A DNA stretch of 64,000 bases from positions 162,294 through 226,293 of the forward strand of contig JBBQDN010000001.1 of assembly GCA_038319685.1 (NCBI GenBank), written 5' to 3'. Within the stretch, counting starts at the first letter, position 1. Each line of letters starts with the position of its first letter. Source of the DNA: UBA6022 sp038319685. Lineage in GTDB: Bacteria; Patescibacteriota; Saccharimonadia; Saccharimonadales; Saccharimonadaceae. Of the stretch, positions 42,931 to 50,923 are shown in pieces. A model generated the notes under the pieces. The model was given only the letters and a program-made list of their open reading frames with translations, was not told the origin of the DNA and did no database searches. The position numbers and the translations under genes were made by a program.

Positions 42931-44121
42931 CTATTCGTCAGAATTATTTTTTTTACGGCGGCGAAGAAATGCAGGTGTATCAGATTCGTCGTCGTCATCA
43001 GCTGGTTGGTTCCAGATATCGTGCGTGTCTTCTGCGGCAAATGCTGCTGCAGCATCAGATTTATCTAGATCAAGATCAATAGATTCAACTGCGGCGTCAC
43101 TGACACTCTTCGGCGCCGGTACTGCACTTGGATTTTCAAGTTGTGCTGCTTGTTCATGAAAGTATGCACTATCAAAACCCGTTGCAATAACAGTGATAAT
43201 CAGTTCATCTTCGAGGTCAGGCTTGAGTGTTGCACCAAAAATGATATTTGCATCAGGAGAAACAGCGCTGGTGATAATCTCAGCCGCTTCCTGAATCTCG
43301 CTCATACTCATATCATAACCGCCTGTTACATTAAACAGGACACCCTTGGCACCATCGATTGAGACTTCGATGAGTGGTGATTCAATCGCTTGTTGTGCAG
43401 CCTGAGCAGCACGGTCGTCACCACTGGCGCGGCCAATACCCATAAGTGCCGAACCAGCGTTACTCATGATGGCTTTAACGTCAGCAAAGTCGAGATTGAT
43501 CAGACCATGTTCGGTGATCAATTCTGAGATACCCTGGACACCCTGTCGGAGCACGTCATCGGCGATCTTGAATGTTTCAAGTAGTGGTGTTCGACGATCA
43601 ATTGTCTGAAGGAGACGATCATTTGGAATCGTAATGAGTGTATCGACTTGGCGACCAAGTTGTGCAATTGCCCACTCGGCATTTTGACGTCGTTTTTCAC
43701 CTTCGAAACTAAATGGCTTCGTCGCAACACCAACGACAAGGATACCCATGTCACGCGCAATTTCGGCAACGACATGACCCGCACCTGACCCTGTGCCACC
43801 ACCAGCGCCAATCGTCACAAAGACCATATCGGCACCCTCAAGTGCTTCGCGAATTTGATCACGTGATTCTTCGGCTGCTTGCTCGCCCACACTTGGGTTA
43901 GCGCCCGCACCGAGCCCACCGGTCGTTGAATGACCTAAATGGATTTTTACATCCGCTTTTGAATTATGAAGTGCCTGAGCATCAGTGTTCATCGCAATGA
44001 ACTGAACACCGTTTAATCCGGCATCTTTCATGCGGTTAACAGCAGAGCCGCCGGCGCCGCCGACGCCAACAACTTTAATGCTTGCAAATGTTTGTATCTC
44101 GCTTGGTGTTACTTCCGGCAT
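42931..44121 (-). CDS. ftsZ: Cell division protein FtsZ
   Basis: This 396-residue tubulin homologue has GVGGAGGSAVNRM (about 18-30), the GTP-binding GAGGGTGSGAGHV (about 104-116), the T7 loop region and the C-terminal peptide DTPAFLRRRKK that contacts FtsA. It forms the Z-ring. GGGGAG precedes the ATG, and TATACT lies about 33 nt upstream in the short gap after ftsA, so ftsZ can be transcribed separately. Confidence 0.97.
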   Translation of the reverse strand: MPEVTPSEIQTFASIKVVGVGGAGGSAVNRMKDAGLNGVQFIAMNTDAQALHNSKADVKIHLGHSTTGGLGAGANPSVGEQAAEESRDQIREALEGADMVFVTIGAGGGTGSGAGHVVAEIARDMGILVVGVATKPFSFEGEKRRQNAEWAIAQLGRQVDTLITIPNDRLLQTIDRRTPLLETFKIADDVLRQGVQGISELITEHGLINLDFADVKAIMSNAGSALMGIGRASGDDRAAQAAQQAIESPLIEVSIDGAKGVLFNVTGGYDMSMSEIQEAAEIITSAVSPDANIIFGATLKPDLEDELIITVIATGFDSAYFHEQAAQLENPSAVPAPKSVSDAAVESIDLDLDKSDAAAAFAAEDTHDIWNQPADDDDESDTPAFLRRRKKNNSDE

Positions 44122-44184
44122 GGAATTAGTTTCTCCCCGATATTCTATTCTTATCTAGTATAGCATTTATCATTTAAAAACAAA

Positions 44185-45423
44185 TTACGCCTTAAAACGA
44201 GCAAGGAATTTGCTCACAAACCCACTTGCGCTTTTAATTGCTGCCTTACCACTGACGACTTTTACGCGGGAAACTGCCTCGTTTCCACCTTGTGCGTCAG
44301 CAAGCATGAGACCGATTGCAGTCGCGAATTGTGGTTCTTCGATATGATCGGCCACGCCAGCATAACCAGTTGCCTTGCCGATTCGCGCAGCTACTCCGAG
44401 TTTTGTTTTAGCAAACTCGGCAATTCCCTTTAGCCGTGCCGTGCCACCAGTGAGTACAACGCCGCTTGGTAGACGTCCAGCTCGACCAGCTTTTTTGAGT
44501 TCTTTGTTGATTGCATCAAAAATCTCATCAAGTCGCGCCTCAATGATTTCATCAACATCAGCTGGATTAAAAGTGAGCACGTCTTTTTCGTGTTTGACTT
44601 GAATCTTTGCGTGATCAACTCGGCCGCCAAGTTGACCATGTGACACTTTGACCTTTTCTGCGATTTCAGGATCAGTTTTAAGCCCAATCGCAAGATCATT
44701 CGTAATATTCACTCCTCCTACAGGGAGCACTGAAACATACTGCAAATCACCTTCTTCAAATATGACAATGCTGGTTGTTGCGCCCCCAATATCAAGGAGT
44801 GCGACGCCATTTTCAATCTGTTGCTCACTGAGAACTGCTCTGGAAGCGGCGATACCAGCAGCAATAAGTGAATGTGGCGCAACCTTAGCCATATCAGCTG
44901 TTTTCTGCAAATTAGCCACATGTGGACCAAGTGCCGATACGACGTTAGCGCTAATTTCCAGACGAGTGCCTATCATGCCAAGTGGATCTTTGATATTATC
45001 CTGTCCATCGAGCCGATAGCTATGGGGTACAACCTCAAGAATCTCGCGATTGGCTGGCACTTTACCTAGCGTGGCGACTTCTTCGATACGCTCAATATCA
45101 CTGTGGGCAATTTCGTGATCAGCACTCCCGACGGCAATCATACCGTCAGCTTTGGTACTCATGATATGTGCGCCGTTAATACTCATTGTCGCACCGTCGA
45201 CCTGGTAGCCACTCATGCGCTCGGCCTCACCCAGAGCATCATCGATTGCTCTGGCAGGTCCAGTCAGGTTTGCAACTACACCTTTGCGCATGCCGCTGTT
45301 TGGTGCTTGACCGACTCCAACGATCGTTGGAGTTCCACTTGTCACGTCGATGTGACCAACGACGCAGCGAACTGTCGTTGTCCCAATATCAATACCGACA
45401 GCGTATCTAGATATTTCTTGCAT
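44185..45423 (-). CDS. ftsA: Cell division protein FtsA
   Basis: This 412-residue actin-fold ATPase has phosphate-1 VGIDIGTTTVRCVVG (about 9-23), phosphate-2 ALLDIGGATTSIVIF (about 203-217) and the adenosine motif VLTGGTARLKG (about 323). The C-terminal amphipathic helix (GFVSKFLARFKA) is the membrane anchor. It tethers FtsZ to the membrane. TATACT ends 7 nt before ATG, so it is leaderless. It lies just upstream of ftsZ. Confidence 0.96.
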   Translation of the reverse strand: MQEISRYAVGIDIGTTTVRCVVGHIDVTSGTPTIVGVGQAPNSGMRKGVVANLTGPARAIDDALGEAERMSGYQVDGATMSINGAHIMSTKADGMIAVGSADHEIAHSDIERIEEVATLGKVPANREILEVVPHSYRLDGQDNIKDPLGMIGTRLEISANVVSALGPHVANLQKTADMAKVAPHSLIAAGIAASRAVLSEQQIENGVALLDIGGATTSIVIFEEGDLQYVSVLPVGGVNITNDLAIGLKTDPEIAEKVKVSHGQLGGRVDHAKIQVKHEKDVLTFNPADVDEIIEARLDEIFDAINKELKKAGRAGRLPSGVVLTGGTARLKGIAEFAKTKLGVAARIGKATGYAGVADHIEEPQFATAIGLMLADAQGGNEAVSRVKVVSGKAAIKSASGFVSKFLARFKA

Positions 45424-45430
45424 AGTCTTT

Positions 45431-45436
45431 AGTATA
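45431..45436 (-). promoter_or_regulatory. -10 box of ftsA, leaderless
   Basis: TATACT on minus; 7 nt to ATG at 45423. Confidence 0.6.
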
Positions 45437-45471
45437 CCGCTTACGGTGGGTTTTAAGCAACTGTTACCTGC

Positions 45472-46233
45472 CTAGAGCTTGGTAAGGATTTCGGCACCAT
45501 TTTCGGTGATAAGAACAGTATGTTCAAAATGCGCCGCCAAACTACCGTCACGTGTTCGAATTGTCCAGCCATCTTCTTGATCAGTCAGGATCTTTTCACT
45601 GCCTAGAGTCGCCATCGGCTCGATTGCAATCGTGTCACCAGGTTGCAAAACTGTTCCACTGCCTTTTTTGCCATAGTTTGGGACTTCGGGCGGCATGTGC
45701 ATCTCAAACCCCACGCCATGTCCTACTAATTCGCGAATAATCCCTAGCTTCCCGCTGCTCAGTATTTTTTCGATAGCGGCACTAATATCACCCGACCTTG
45801 TGCCTCGACCTTTAATCGCGTCAATACCTGCATACAAACTTCGTTCCGTCACTGATAAGAGATGTTTTTTGACACCTGTTGGTTTTTCATCAACAATCAT
45901 CGTGAATGCCGCATCGGTTTTCATATTTTTATAGGTAATAACGAGATCAAAACTGACAATATCGCCTTTTTCGAGGACATAATTACTTGGCACACTATGA
46001 ACAATCTGATCATTGGTCGAAATGCAAATTGCCGCTGGGAACTTTACTTCACTCGTTTTATACGTTGCTATCGCACCATGTCGAGCAATCTCACCTGCGA
46101 CCCATTTATCAATGCTCTTTTCAGTCATACCAGCATGGACATAGCCTTGAAGATCACGATATATAGTGGCTATAATTTTACCACCGTCACGCATTGCCTG
46201 AATTTCAGCCTCTGTTTTTAAGCGAGCTTGCAC
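45472..46233 (-). CDS. map: Methionine aminopeptidase, type I
   Basis: This is a 253-residue dinuclear metalloprotease. The expected ligands are visible: Asp in VSFDLVITYKNMKTDAAF, His in VGHGVGFEMHMPPEVPN (about 168-184), Glu in TIAIEPMATLG and in HFEHTVLITENG. It removes the start Met after deformylase action. The short form lacks extra N-terminal extensions. It overlaps the upstream adk by 16 bp, the common adk-map pair. Confidence 0.95.
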   Translation of the reverse strand: MQARLKTEAEIQAMRDGGKIIATIYRDLQGYVHAGMTEKSIDKWVAGEIARHGAIATYKTSEVKFPAAICISTNDQIVHSVPSNYVLEKGDIVSFDLVITYKNMKTDAAFTMIVDEKPTGVKKHLLSVTERSLYAGIDAIKGRGTRSGDISAAIEKILSSGKLGIIRELVGHGVGFEMHMPPEVPNYGKKGSGTVLQPGDTIAIEPMATLGSEKILTDQEDGWTIRTRDGSLAAHFEHTVLITENGAEILTKL

Positions 46234-46763
46234 GCGACCAATTCCTCCATGATACGATCATGAACTTGTCCGACAGTACCCGTACCGTCAATATGAGCGA
46301 TATTGACACGTTCGTCCGTAAAATAACTCAAAATTGGATACATTTCTTGGCGGTAAATACGAAGTCGTTTGTCGACTGCTTCAGTTGTATCGTCAAGCCG
46401 GCCACGTACTTCGAGACGTTTTAAAAGCTCAGCACGCGGGACTTCAAGCACAATAACAAGCGCGATTGAACGTTGATGATCAGGACGTGACGCAATCAGC
46501 CATTTTGCCTGAGAAAGTTCCCTAGGAAAACCATCGAGAATAACGCGATTCATATTTACTGCACGTTTTAATGCTTCTCCCATAAGTGCATTGACCTTTT
46601 CACTATTTACAAGTGCACCAGTCTGCATTTCCCTGATTAATTCAAGGTCATGCGTGTCACGTAGTAGTTGACCCGCACTTAACCAGCGCCATTCGTGACG
46701 CGCTGCAAGCATTTGTCCTTGAACGCTTTTTCCAGCACCAGCTGGACCAAAAAATACAATCAT
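46218..46763 (-). CDS. adk: Adenylate kinase family NMP kinase, short form
   Basis: This 181-residue P-loop kinase has GPAGAGKSVQG (about 6-16), the NMP-binding region and RVILDGFPRELSQAKWL (about 82-98, DGFPR). The usual LID domain is reduced: the chain goes from RGRLDD straight to TEAVDKRLRIYRQE, with no zinc or insert residues. The second Gly-Thr of GSGKGT is Ser-Val, which is unusual. AMP/ADP interconversion is expected but substrate range is uncertain. GGAGC precedes ATG; it is the first gene of adk-map. Confidence 0.87.
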   Translation of the reverse strand: MIVFFGPAGAGKSVQGQMLAARHEWRWLSAGQLLRDTHDLELIREMQTGALVNSEKVNALMGEALKRAVNMNRVILDGFPRELSQAKWLIASRPDHQRSIALVIVLEVPRAELLKRLEVRGRLDDTTEAVDKRLRIYRQEMYPILSYFTDERVNIAHIDGTGTVGQVHDRIMEELVACKLA

Positions 46764-46781
46764 TTACTGCTCCTTTTTGTG

Positions 46782-47240
46782 TTAATTTAAGCGTGTTTTT
46801 ACAAGTCTCGCAACCGTTGCACCGTCGGCTGTGTTGCCTACTTTTTGTTTGACAGCACCAATTACTTGACCCATACCAGCAGGTCCGCTAACGCCCATAT
46901 CAGCAATAGTCTGGTGAACGATTGCCTGGATATCTTCTTCAGAAAGTTGCTTAGGGAGATAGACTGACAGAATTTCAATTTCTTTTCGCTCATCCGCAGC
47001 AGACTCTGCGCGATCATTTTGCTCGTAAATCATTGCGCTTTCATTCCGTTTTTTCACTTCGCGGGCAACGATTTGTTCAATCGCCGCATCGTCCAGTCCT
47101 GTCTCGCGTTTGTTTTCGGCAACTTCAACATTTAACACTGCAGCTTTGAGGCCACGGAGTGTTTGCGCGGCAAAACGATCGCCGCCCAAAAGAGCGGCTT
47201 TTAAATCGTCTTGAATACGCTGATTGAGCGTACCAGGCAT
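46782..47240 (-). CDS. GatB/YqeY domain protein
   Basis: This 152-residue protein has LNQRIQDDLKAALLGGDRFAAQTLRGLKAAVLN in the N-terminal half and VSGPAGMGQVIGAVKQKVGNTADGATVARLVKTRL at the end, the YqeY layout related to the tail of GatB, with tRNA-amidotransferase-like helices. The function of stand-alone YqeY is unknown. It lies 6 bp after rpsU, an association common in bacteria. Confidence 0.9.
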   Translation of the reverse strand: MPGTLNQRIQDDLKAALLGGDRFAAQTLRGLKAAVLNVEVAENKRETGLDDAAIEQIVAREVKKRNESAMIYEQNDRAESAADERKEIEILSVYLPKQLSEEDIQAIVHQTIADMGVSGPAGMGQVIGAVKQKVGNTADGATVARLVKTRLN

Positions 47241-47246
47241 GATGGA

Positions 47247-47462
47247 CTAGCGAATTCCCAAACGGGCGTTTGCTAGTTTTTCTTGTTTGCGAGCGCGGCG
47301 GATAATCGCTTTTGTGCGACGTTCTGGTTTGCTCAGTGGTTTTGCAAAACGCATGACAGCTTTAGCTTCAGCTAAAACGCCGCTCTGCAATACTTTGCGG
47401 TTGAAACGACGAATAATATTCTCGTTTGCTTCTCGTTCATCTTTACGTGTGACTTGTACCAT
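47247..47462 (-). CDS. rpsU: 30S ribosomal protein S21
   Basis: This 71-residue S21 (VQVTRKDEREANENIIRRFNRKV, then a basic helical tail with RRARKQEK) sits near the mRNA 3'-end of 16S. The transcript is probably leaderless: TGT-TATAAT ends 9 nt before ATG, with -35 TTGCAC 17 bp upstream. It is first in a transcript with the YqeY gene. An S21 gene that bypasses the Shine-Dalgarno step is notable, since S21 lies close to the anti-SD region. Confidence 0.93.
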   Translation of the reverse strand: MVQVTRKDEREANENIIRRFNRKVLQSGVLAEAKAVMRFAKPLSKPERRTKAIIRRARKQEKLANARLGIR

Positions 47463-47471
47463 AATGAGTTA

Positions 47472-47500
47472 ATTATAACAGAGATGTATGACTGGTGCAA
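47472..47500 (-). promoter_or_regulatory. rpsU promoter, leaderless
   Basis: TTGCAC (47500-47495), 17-bp spacer, TGT-TATAAT (47477-47472) on minus; ATG 9 nt later. Confidence 0.65.
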
Positions 47501-47509
47501 CTGGATTCA

Positions 47510-47998
47510 TCATTTCAAACATTTCAATAGTTCGTAGCTAGACATTAGATTATATAGCCTACCTTGATTAAGATCATCGTTCATAGGTTTAGTTTTTGCA
47601 GTATCTATTGACTTCGTTGTTAATTCCAGAGCTCCATCAAGCGTGAGCCAAGTTTTAGTAAACTGAGCCTCACCTACATCCTGAAAGTTTGTAGCTCCTC
47701 CGATTGATATAAGATTTGCCGAATAGCCTTTGATAATATATCGCTTTCCTAAAAGATTACGGTATTGAATCACAACTCCAATACTACGTATATCACTCAC
47801 TGTCGCACCCAGTTCTTCTTGGAGCTCACGAAAAATTGTGTCTAGATCAGACTCGCCATCGTTAATCCCGCCGCCAGGAAGTAGACCATCATTAAGAATT
47901 AAAATAAAATCATCTTTTCTGATGACAACCTTTACGGTTGGACGATTCGTATACGTCATAAATTCGTCAACTGCGCCGATGGTTGTAATAGTATTCAC
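47510..47998 (-). CDS. NUDIX hydrolase
   Basis: This 162-residue protein has a full Nudix box (GGGINDGESDLDTIFRELQEELGA; the pattern Gx5Ex7REUxEExGU, at about residues 37-60) in a beta-alpha-beta fold. Nudix enzymes hydrolyse nucleoside diphosphate-X compounds such as oxidised dNTPs or nucleotide sugars. The substrate cannot be read here. The start is GTG 47998, 6 nt behind TGA-TACAAT (leaderless). It is AT-richer than its neighbours and has no partner gene, which could mean recent transfer. Confidence 0.87.
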   Translation of the reverse strand: MNTITTIGAVDEFMTYTNRPTVKVVIRKDDFILILNDGLLPGGGINDGESDLDTIFRELQEELGATVSDIRSIGVVIQYRNLLGKRYIIKGYSANLISIGGATNFQDVGEAQFTKTWLTLDGALELTTKSIDTAKTKPMNDDLNQGRLYNLMSSYELLKCLK

Positions 47999-48004
47999 AT
48001 ATTC

Positions 48005-48010
48005 ATTGTA
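48005..48010 (-). promoter_or_regulatory. Extended -10 of the NUDIX gene, leaderless
   Basis: TGA-TACAAT on minus; 6 nt to GTG at 47998. Confidence 0.6.
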
Positions 48011-48065
48011 TCAGTTAAAAATGGAACAGCCCCGAGCTCCAAACCATTCTGTCTACGTAATCCGA

Positions 48066-49832
48066 TTAGGTTGAATTGTCTTTAGCAAAATCGTCCATAC
48101 TAAGATGGAGTAGCATGCCCTCAACACTCCGCCTGCCCTGCCATTCGTTAATCGTTGGTTGAAACCATATCGTCACCGTTTCACCCGGTTCAACAAAATA
48201 ATGATCGGGTGCATTAAATTTCAACACCTGCATTCGAAACCTCTTTTTGTCCTGGACGTCGAGTTTGACGTGCTGCGCGTCGGCGCCCATTCGCCTAACT
48301 GCAATCACCGTTACTTCTTCGATTCTTAAGATCGGTTCGGGATTAGCACTGCCAAATGGTTCCATGCTTTTTAGCAGGTCGAGTAACTGCTCATCAACTT
48401 CTGATAAATCATCGATGGTGACATCGGCTTTTGGAAGCAGAAGCGCAGCTTGATTCAATAATTTTTGTGATCGATAAAACTCATTCACACGTCGACGAAA
48501 TGTAGCAATATTTGCCGTTGGCATAGTGACACCAGCTGCTAGTTTATGACCCCCGCCTTTGGTGATAATGTCGTCAGCTGCCCTAATCGCATCGGCCGCG
48601 CTAAAATCACCATAACTGCGCGCAGACCCCTTTGATTCTTCACCCATTTCTTGCAGAACATAGGCTGGTTTCTTGTATTTTTCGAGGAGTTTTGCCGCTA
48701 CAATACCAATAATCCCGTGATTCCAGCCCGGTGCGCTGACGACCAACACAGGATCCTGTAAAAATTGCTCCGCCTGAATAATTGCTGCTTTAAAAATCTT
48801 GTCTTGATCCGTTCGGCGATTCATATTAAGTTCATCAAGCAGTCTCGCCTTCTCGAGTGCCACCATGCCCTCACTAGATCGCAACATATCAAGTGCATGC
48901 TGAGCAGTTTCTAATCGACCGGCTGCATTCATCCGTGGACCAAGCCCGAATCCTAGATGTCGCGCTGATATCTGCGATGGCTCGATACCCGCAACTGCCA
49001 TGAGTGCTCTCAGGCCCGGCCGTCGAGTCTGAGCTAATACCTTCAGACCCCAATAGACATGCGTTCGGTTCTCATTGACCAGGGTGACGACGTCACAAAC
49101 CGTTCCCAGTGCGACAAGATCAAGTAACCATTTTTCCTGCCCTTTCTCAAGTCCTGGAAGCCGGGTCTGGAGAGCCTGCACTAATTTAAATGCCACACCA
49201 ACACCCGGGAGATCAATAAATGGATAAAGTTTAGAATATGGAATATGGCTATGAGAATTTGGTGATTGCACTCCACTATCTTCCATCTTCCAGCTTCCAT
49301 CTTGTGTTTTGAGAACATATTTCTCATAGCACCCCGGATAATCCGCCAAGAGTCGTTTCGGATTAATCACCGCAACCGCTGGTGGCTGAGTGGGTGCAAC
49401 ATTATGATGATCCGTCACGATCACATCAACCCCCAGTTCATTTGCTCTGATGATTTCTTTTTCACTTAAACTGCCGCAATCTACGGTCACGATCAACTGC
49501 GTGCCAGCTGCGGCAATACGCTCGACTGCATCAACCGTCAATCCGTAACCTTCGACGAATCGGTTAGGGATAAATGCATCGATGTTTTCGAATCCAAACG
49601 AGTCAAACGCATCAAGCAAAACAGTCGTTGCCGTTAGCCCATCGATATCGTAGTCACCATAGATGGTAATTATTTCTCTTTTATTGTGCGCGGCCACAAG
49701 TCGCTCGATCGCCTTGTCCATGTCGGGGAGTAAAAATGGGTCATGGCCTGATTCGTAGCTTGGAGATAAAAAAAGCTCACGTACCTCACCTTCGAGGCCG
49801 CGTGCCTTCAAAATATCGTCAAATAATGTCAT
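48066..49832 (-). CDS. recJ: Single-stranded-DNA exonuclease RecJ
   Basis: This 588-residue DHH/DHHA1 5'-3' exonuclease has TIYGDYDIDGLTAT (about 58-71, motif I), VTVDCGS (motif II), VTDHHNVAP (motif III) and the DHHA1 region with KGGGHKLAAGVTM (about 425). A C-terminal OB-like domain follows. It works in recombination and mismatch repair. The segment around 160-185 (SWKMEDSGVQSPNSHSHIPY) looks like an insertion not usual for RecJ. It overlaps the preceding regulator gene by one base (TAATG). Confidence 0.95.
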   Translation of the reverse strand: MTLFDDILKARGLEGEVRELFLSPSYESGHDPFLLPDMDKAIERLVAAHNKREIITIYGDYDIDGLTATTVLLDAFDSFGFENIDAFIPNRFVEGYGLTVDAVERIAAAGTQLIVTVDCGSLSEKEIIRANELGVDVIVTDHHNVAPTQPPAVAVINPKRLLADYPGCYEKYVLKTQDGSWKMEDSGVQSPNSHSHIPYSKLYPFIDLPGVGVAFKLVQALQTRLPGLEKGQEKWLLDLVALGTVCDVVTLVNENRTHVYWGLKVLAQTRRPGLRALMAVAGIEPSQISARHLGFGLGPRMNAAGRLETAQHALDMLRSSEGMVALEKARLLDELNMNRRTDQDKIFKAAIIQAEQFLQDPVLVVSAPGWNHGIIGIVAAKLLEKYKKPAYVLQEMGEESKGSARSYGDFSAADAIRAADDIITKGGGHKLAAGVTMPTANIATFRRRVNEFYRSQKLLNQAALLLPKADVTIDDLSEVDEQLLDLLKSMEPFGSANPEPILRIEEVTVIAVRRMGADAQHVKLDVQDKKRFRMQVLKFNAPDHYFVEPGETVTIWFQPTINEWQGRRSVEGMLLHLSMDDFAKDNST

Positions 49833-50131
49833 TACAGATCAGCAGGTGAACGTTTCGGACGACCAGATTGCTGTTGTGATTTAATGACAATGCTCTGTAA
49901 TTCTTTAAAGATCGGGAATTGTTTATTCGTCGAATAAATCTTGGTATTTCCCTGTTTTTCACTCGTCAGGAAACCAACTTTTTCGAGACGCTTAAGCTCA
50001 CGCTGGATATTCCCTGGGTCTTCTTTGATGAGTTTGGCGAGGCCACGAACGTGTGTATGAAAGTCTGGGTATTTCGCATACACCACCACAATCTTACGTC
50101 GTACCCTTGAGGTAATAAAAACGTCTAACAT
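49832..50131 (-). CDS. Winged-helix transcriptional regulator, ArsR/MarR-like
   Basis: This 99-residue protein has a winged HTH: HTHVRGLAKLIKEDPGNIQRELKRLEKVGFLTSEKQGNTKIYSTN (about 25-69), with the recognition helix GNIQRELKRL and wing GNTKIY. No ligand domain is present. The very basic start VRRKIVVVYAKYPDF suggests DNA-only function. GGGAG is close to the ATG. It overlaps recJ by one base, so it may regulate its own recJ transcript. Confidence 0.85.
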   Translation of the reverse strand: MLDVFITSRVRRKIVVVYAKYPDFHTHVRGLAKLIKEDPGNIQRELKRLEKVGFLTSEKQGNTKIYSTNKQFPIFKELQSIVIKSQQQSGRPKRSPADL

Positions 50132-50171
50132 ACTCTCCCTTAATCACTTGTTGTCGTATTCGTTATGATTA

Positions 50172-50201
50172 ATCTTAGCACAATCTTACAACATTCTACA
50201 A
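50172..50201 (-). promoter_or_regulatory. Promoter of regulator-recJ with repeated TTGTA motifs
   Basis: TTGTAG (about 50201-50196), 18-bp spacer, TGC-TAAGAT (50177-50172) on minus. The spacer repeats TTGTA and forms an imperfect palindrome (CTTGTAGAATGTTGTAAG), a possible site for the winged-helix protein. Confidence 0.45.
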
Positions 50202-50208
50202 GTATGAT

Positions 50209-50865
50209 TTAGCGCCAGTTAAGAACAATTTCATTGATTCTTGCAATCGTATCTTCATGTGACGGTATTTCATTTTGCGTGTAATAATGGTTCACGCCCA
50301 TGAAGTTCTCCTTAACGTCGAGTACATGGAGCTCATCCGCCACCATATGAAGCTTGTCGACTGCAGGTACACTCGCAAGAGGTGTTGCGATAACCAAACG
50401 CTGAAGTCTGAGTGGCTTTAAAAAGTCCATCGCAACATCAATCGACGCTCCGTTGTCGAGTCCGTCAGACACCAAAATAACAACGTGGTCTCGTAACATC
50501 TCATTGTCAATCACGCCACCATCACCAATCAGACGATTGATTTTTTGAAATGCTTCACGTTTTTTCTCTTCTAGATAGCCATGAAACTCGCTAGTATATT
50601 CTTCGATTTCACCAGCCGAAAAAGCACCGTTGTACGTAAACCCACCGGACTGCGAAACACCACCAAAACTCGTGCTTTCGCCCGGAACTTCAATATCCTC
50701 AATAATAAGCAGTGTTAAAAGACAATGAAGCGCCGCTGCAATCTGTTCACCGACAAGAACACCACCGTCACCAAGTGCAACGACAACACAATTTTCATAT
50801 CGATAGTGATCGCTCATTTGCTGAGCGAGTAACTGTCCAGCCTCCGCACGATTTTCGAAATACAT
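50209..50865 (-). CDS. Phosphoribosyltransferase-domain protein
   Basis: This 218-residue PRTase-fold protein has CVVVALGDGGVLVGEQIAAAL (about 25-45), the PRPP-like loop VVILVSDGLDNGASIDVAM (about 127-145) and LVIATPLASVPAVDKL. In true PRTases the loop is V-D-D-x4-TG; here it is V-S-D-x3-NG, so the catalytic status is uncertain. Similar proteins are often annotated as putative PRTases with an attached dienelactone-hydrolase domain. It is divergent from priA, with TGT-TACACT 9 nt before ATG. Confidence 0.8.
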   Translation of the reverse strand: MYFENRAEAGQLLAQQMSDHYRYENCVVVALGDGGVLVGEQIAAALHCLLTLLIIEDIEVPGESTSFGGVSQSGGFTYNGAFSAGEIEEYTSEFHGYLEEKKREAFQKINRLIGDGGVIDNEMLRDHVVILVSDGLDNGASIDVAMDFLKPLRLQRLVIATPLASVPAVDKLHMVADELHVLDVKENFMGVNHYYTQNEIPSHEDTIARINEIVLNWR

Positions 50866-50874
50866 ATGCTTATT

Positions 50875-50880
50875 AGTGTA
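50875..50880 (-). promoter_or_regulatory. Extended -10 of the PRTase gene, leaderless
   Basis: TGT-TACACT on minus; 9 nt to ATG at 50865. Its -10 lies 30 bp from that of priA on the other strand. Confidence 0.55.
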
Positions 50881-50910
50881 ACAGGCAAAGCAAAAACCAT
50901 AAAGCGGCGC

Positions 50911-50916
50911 TATAAT
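50911..50916 (+). promoter_or_regulatory. -10 box of priA, leaderless
   Basis: TATAAT; 7 nt to ATG at 50924. No -35 or TG extension. Confidence 0.6.
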
Positions 50917-50923
50917 AGAACAT

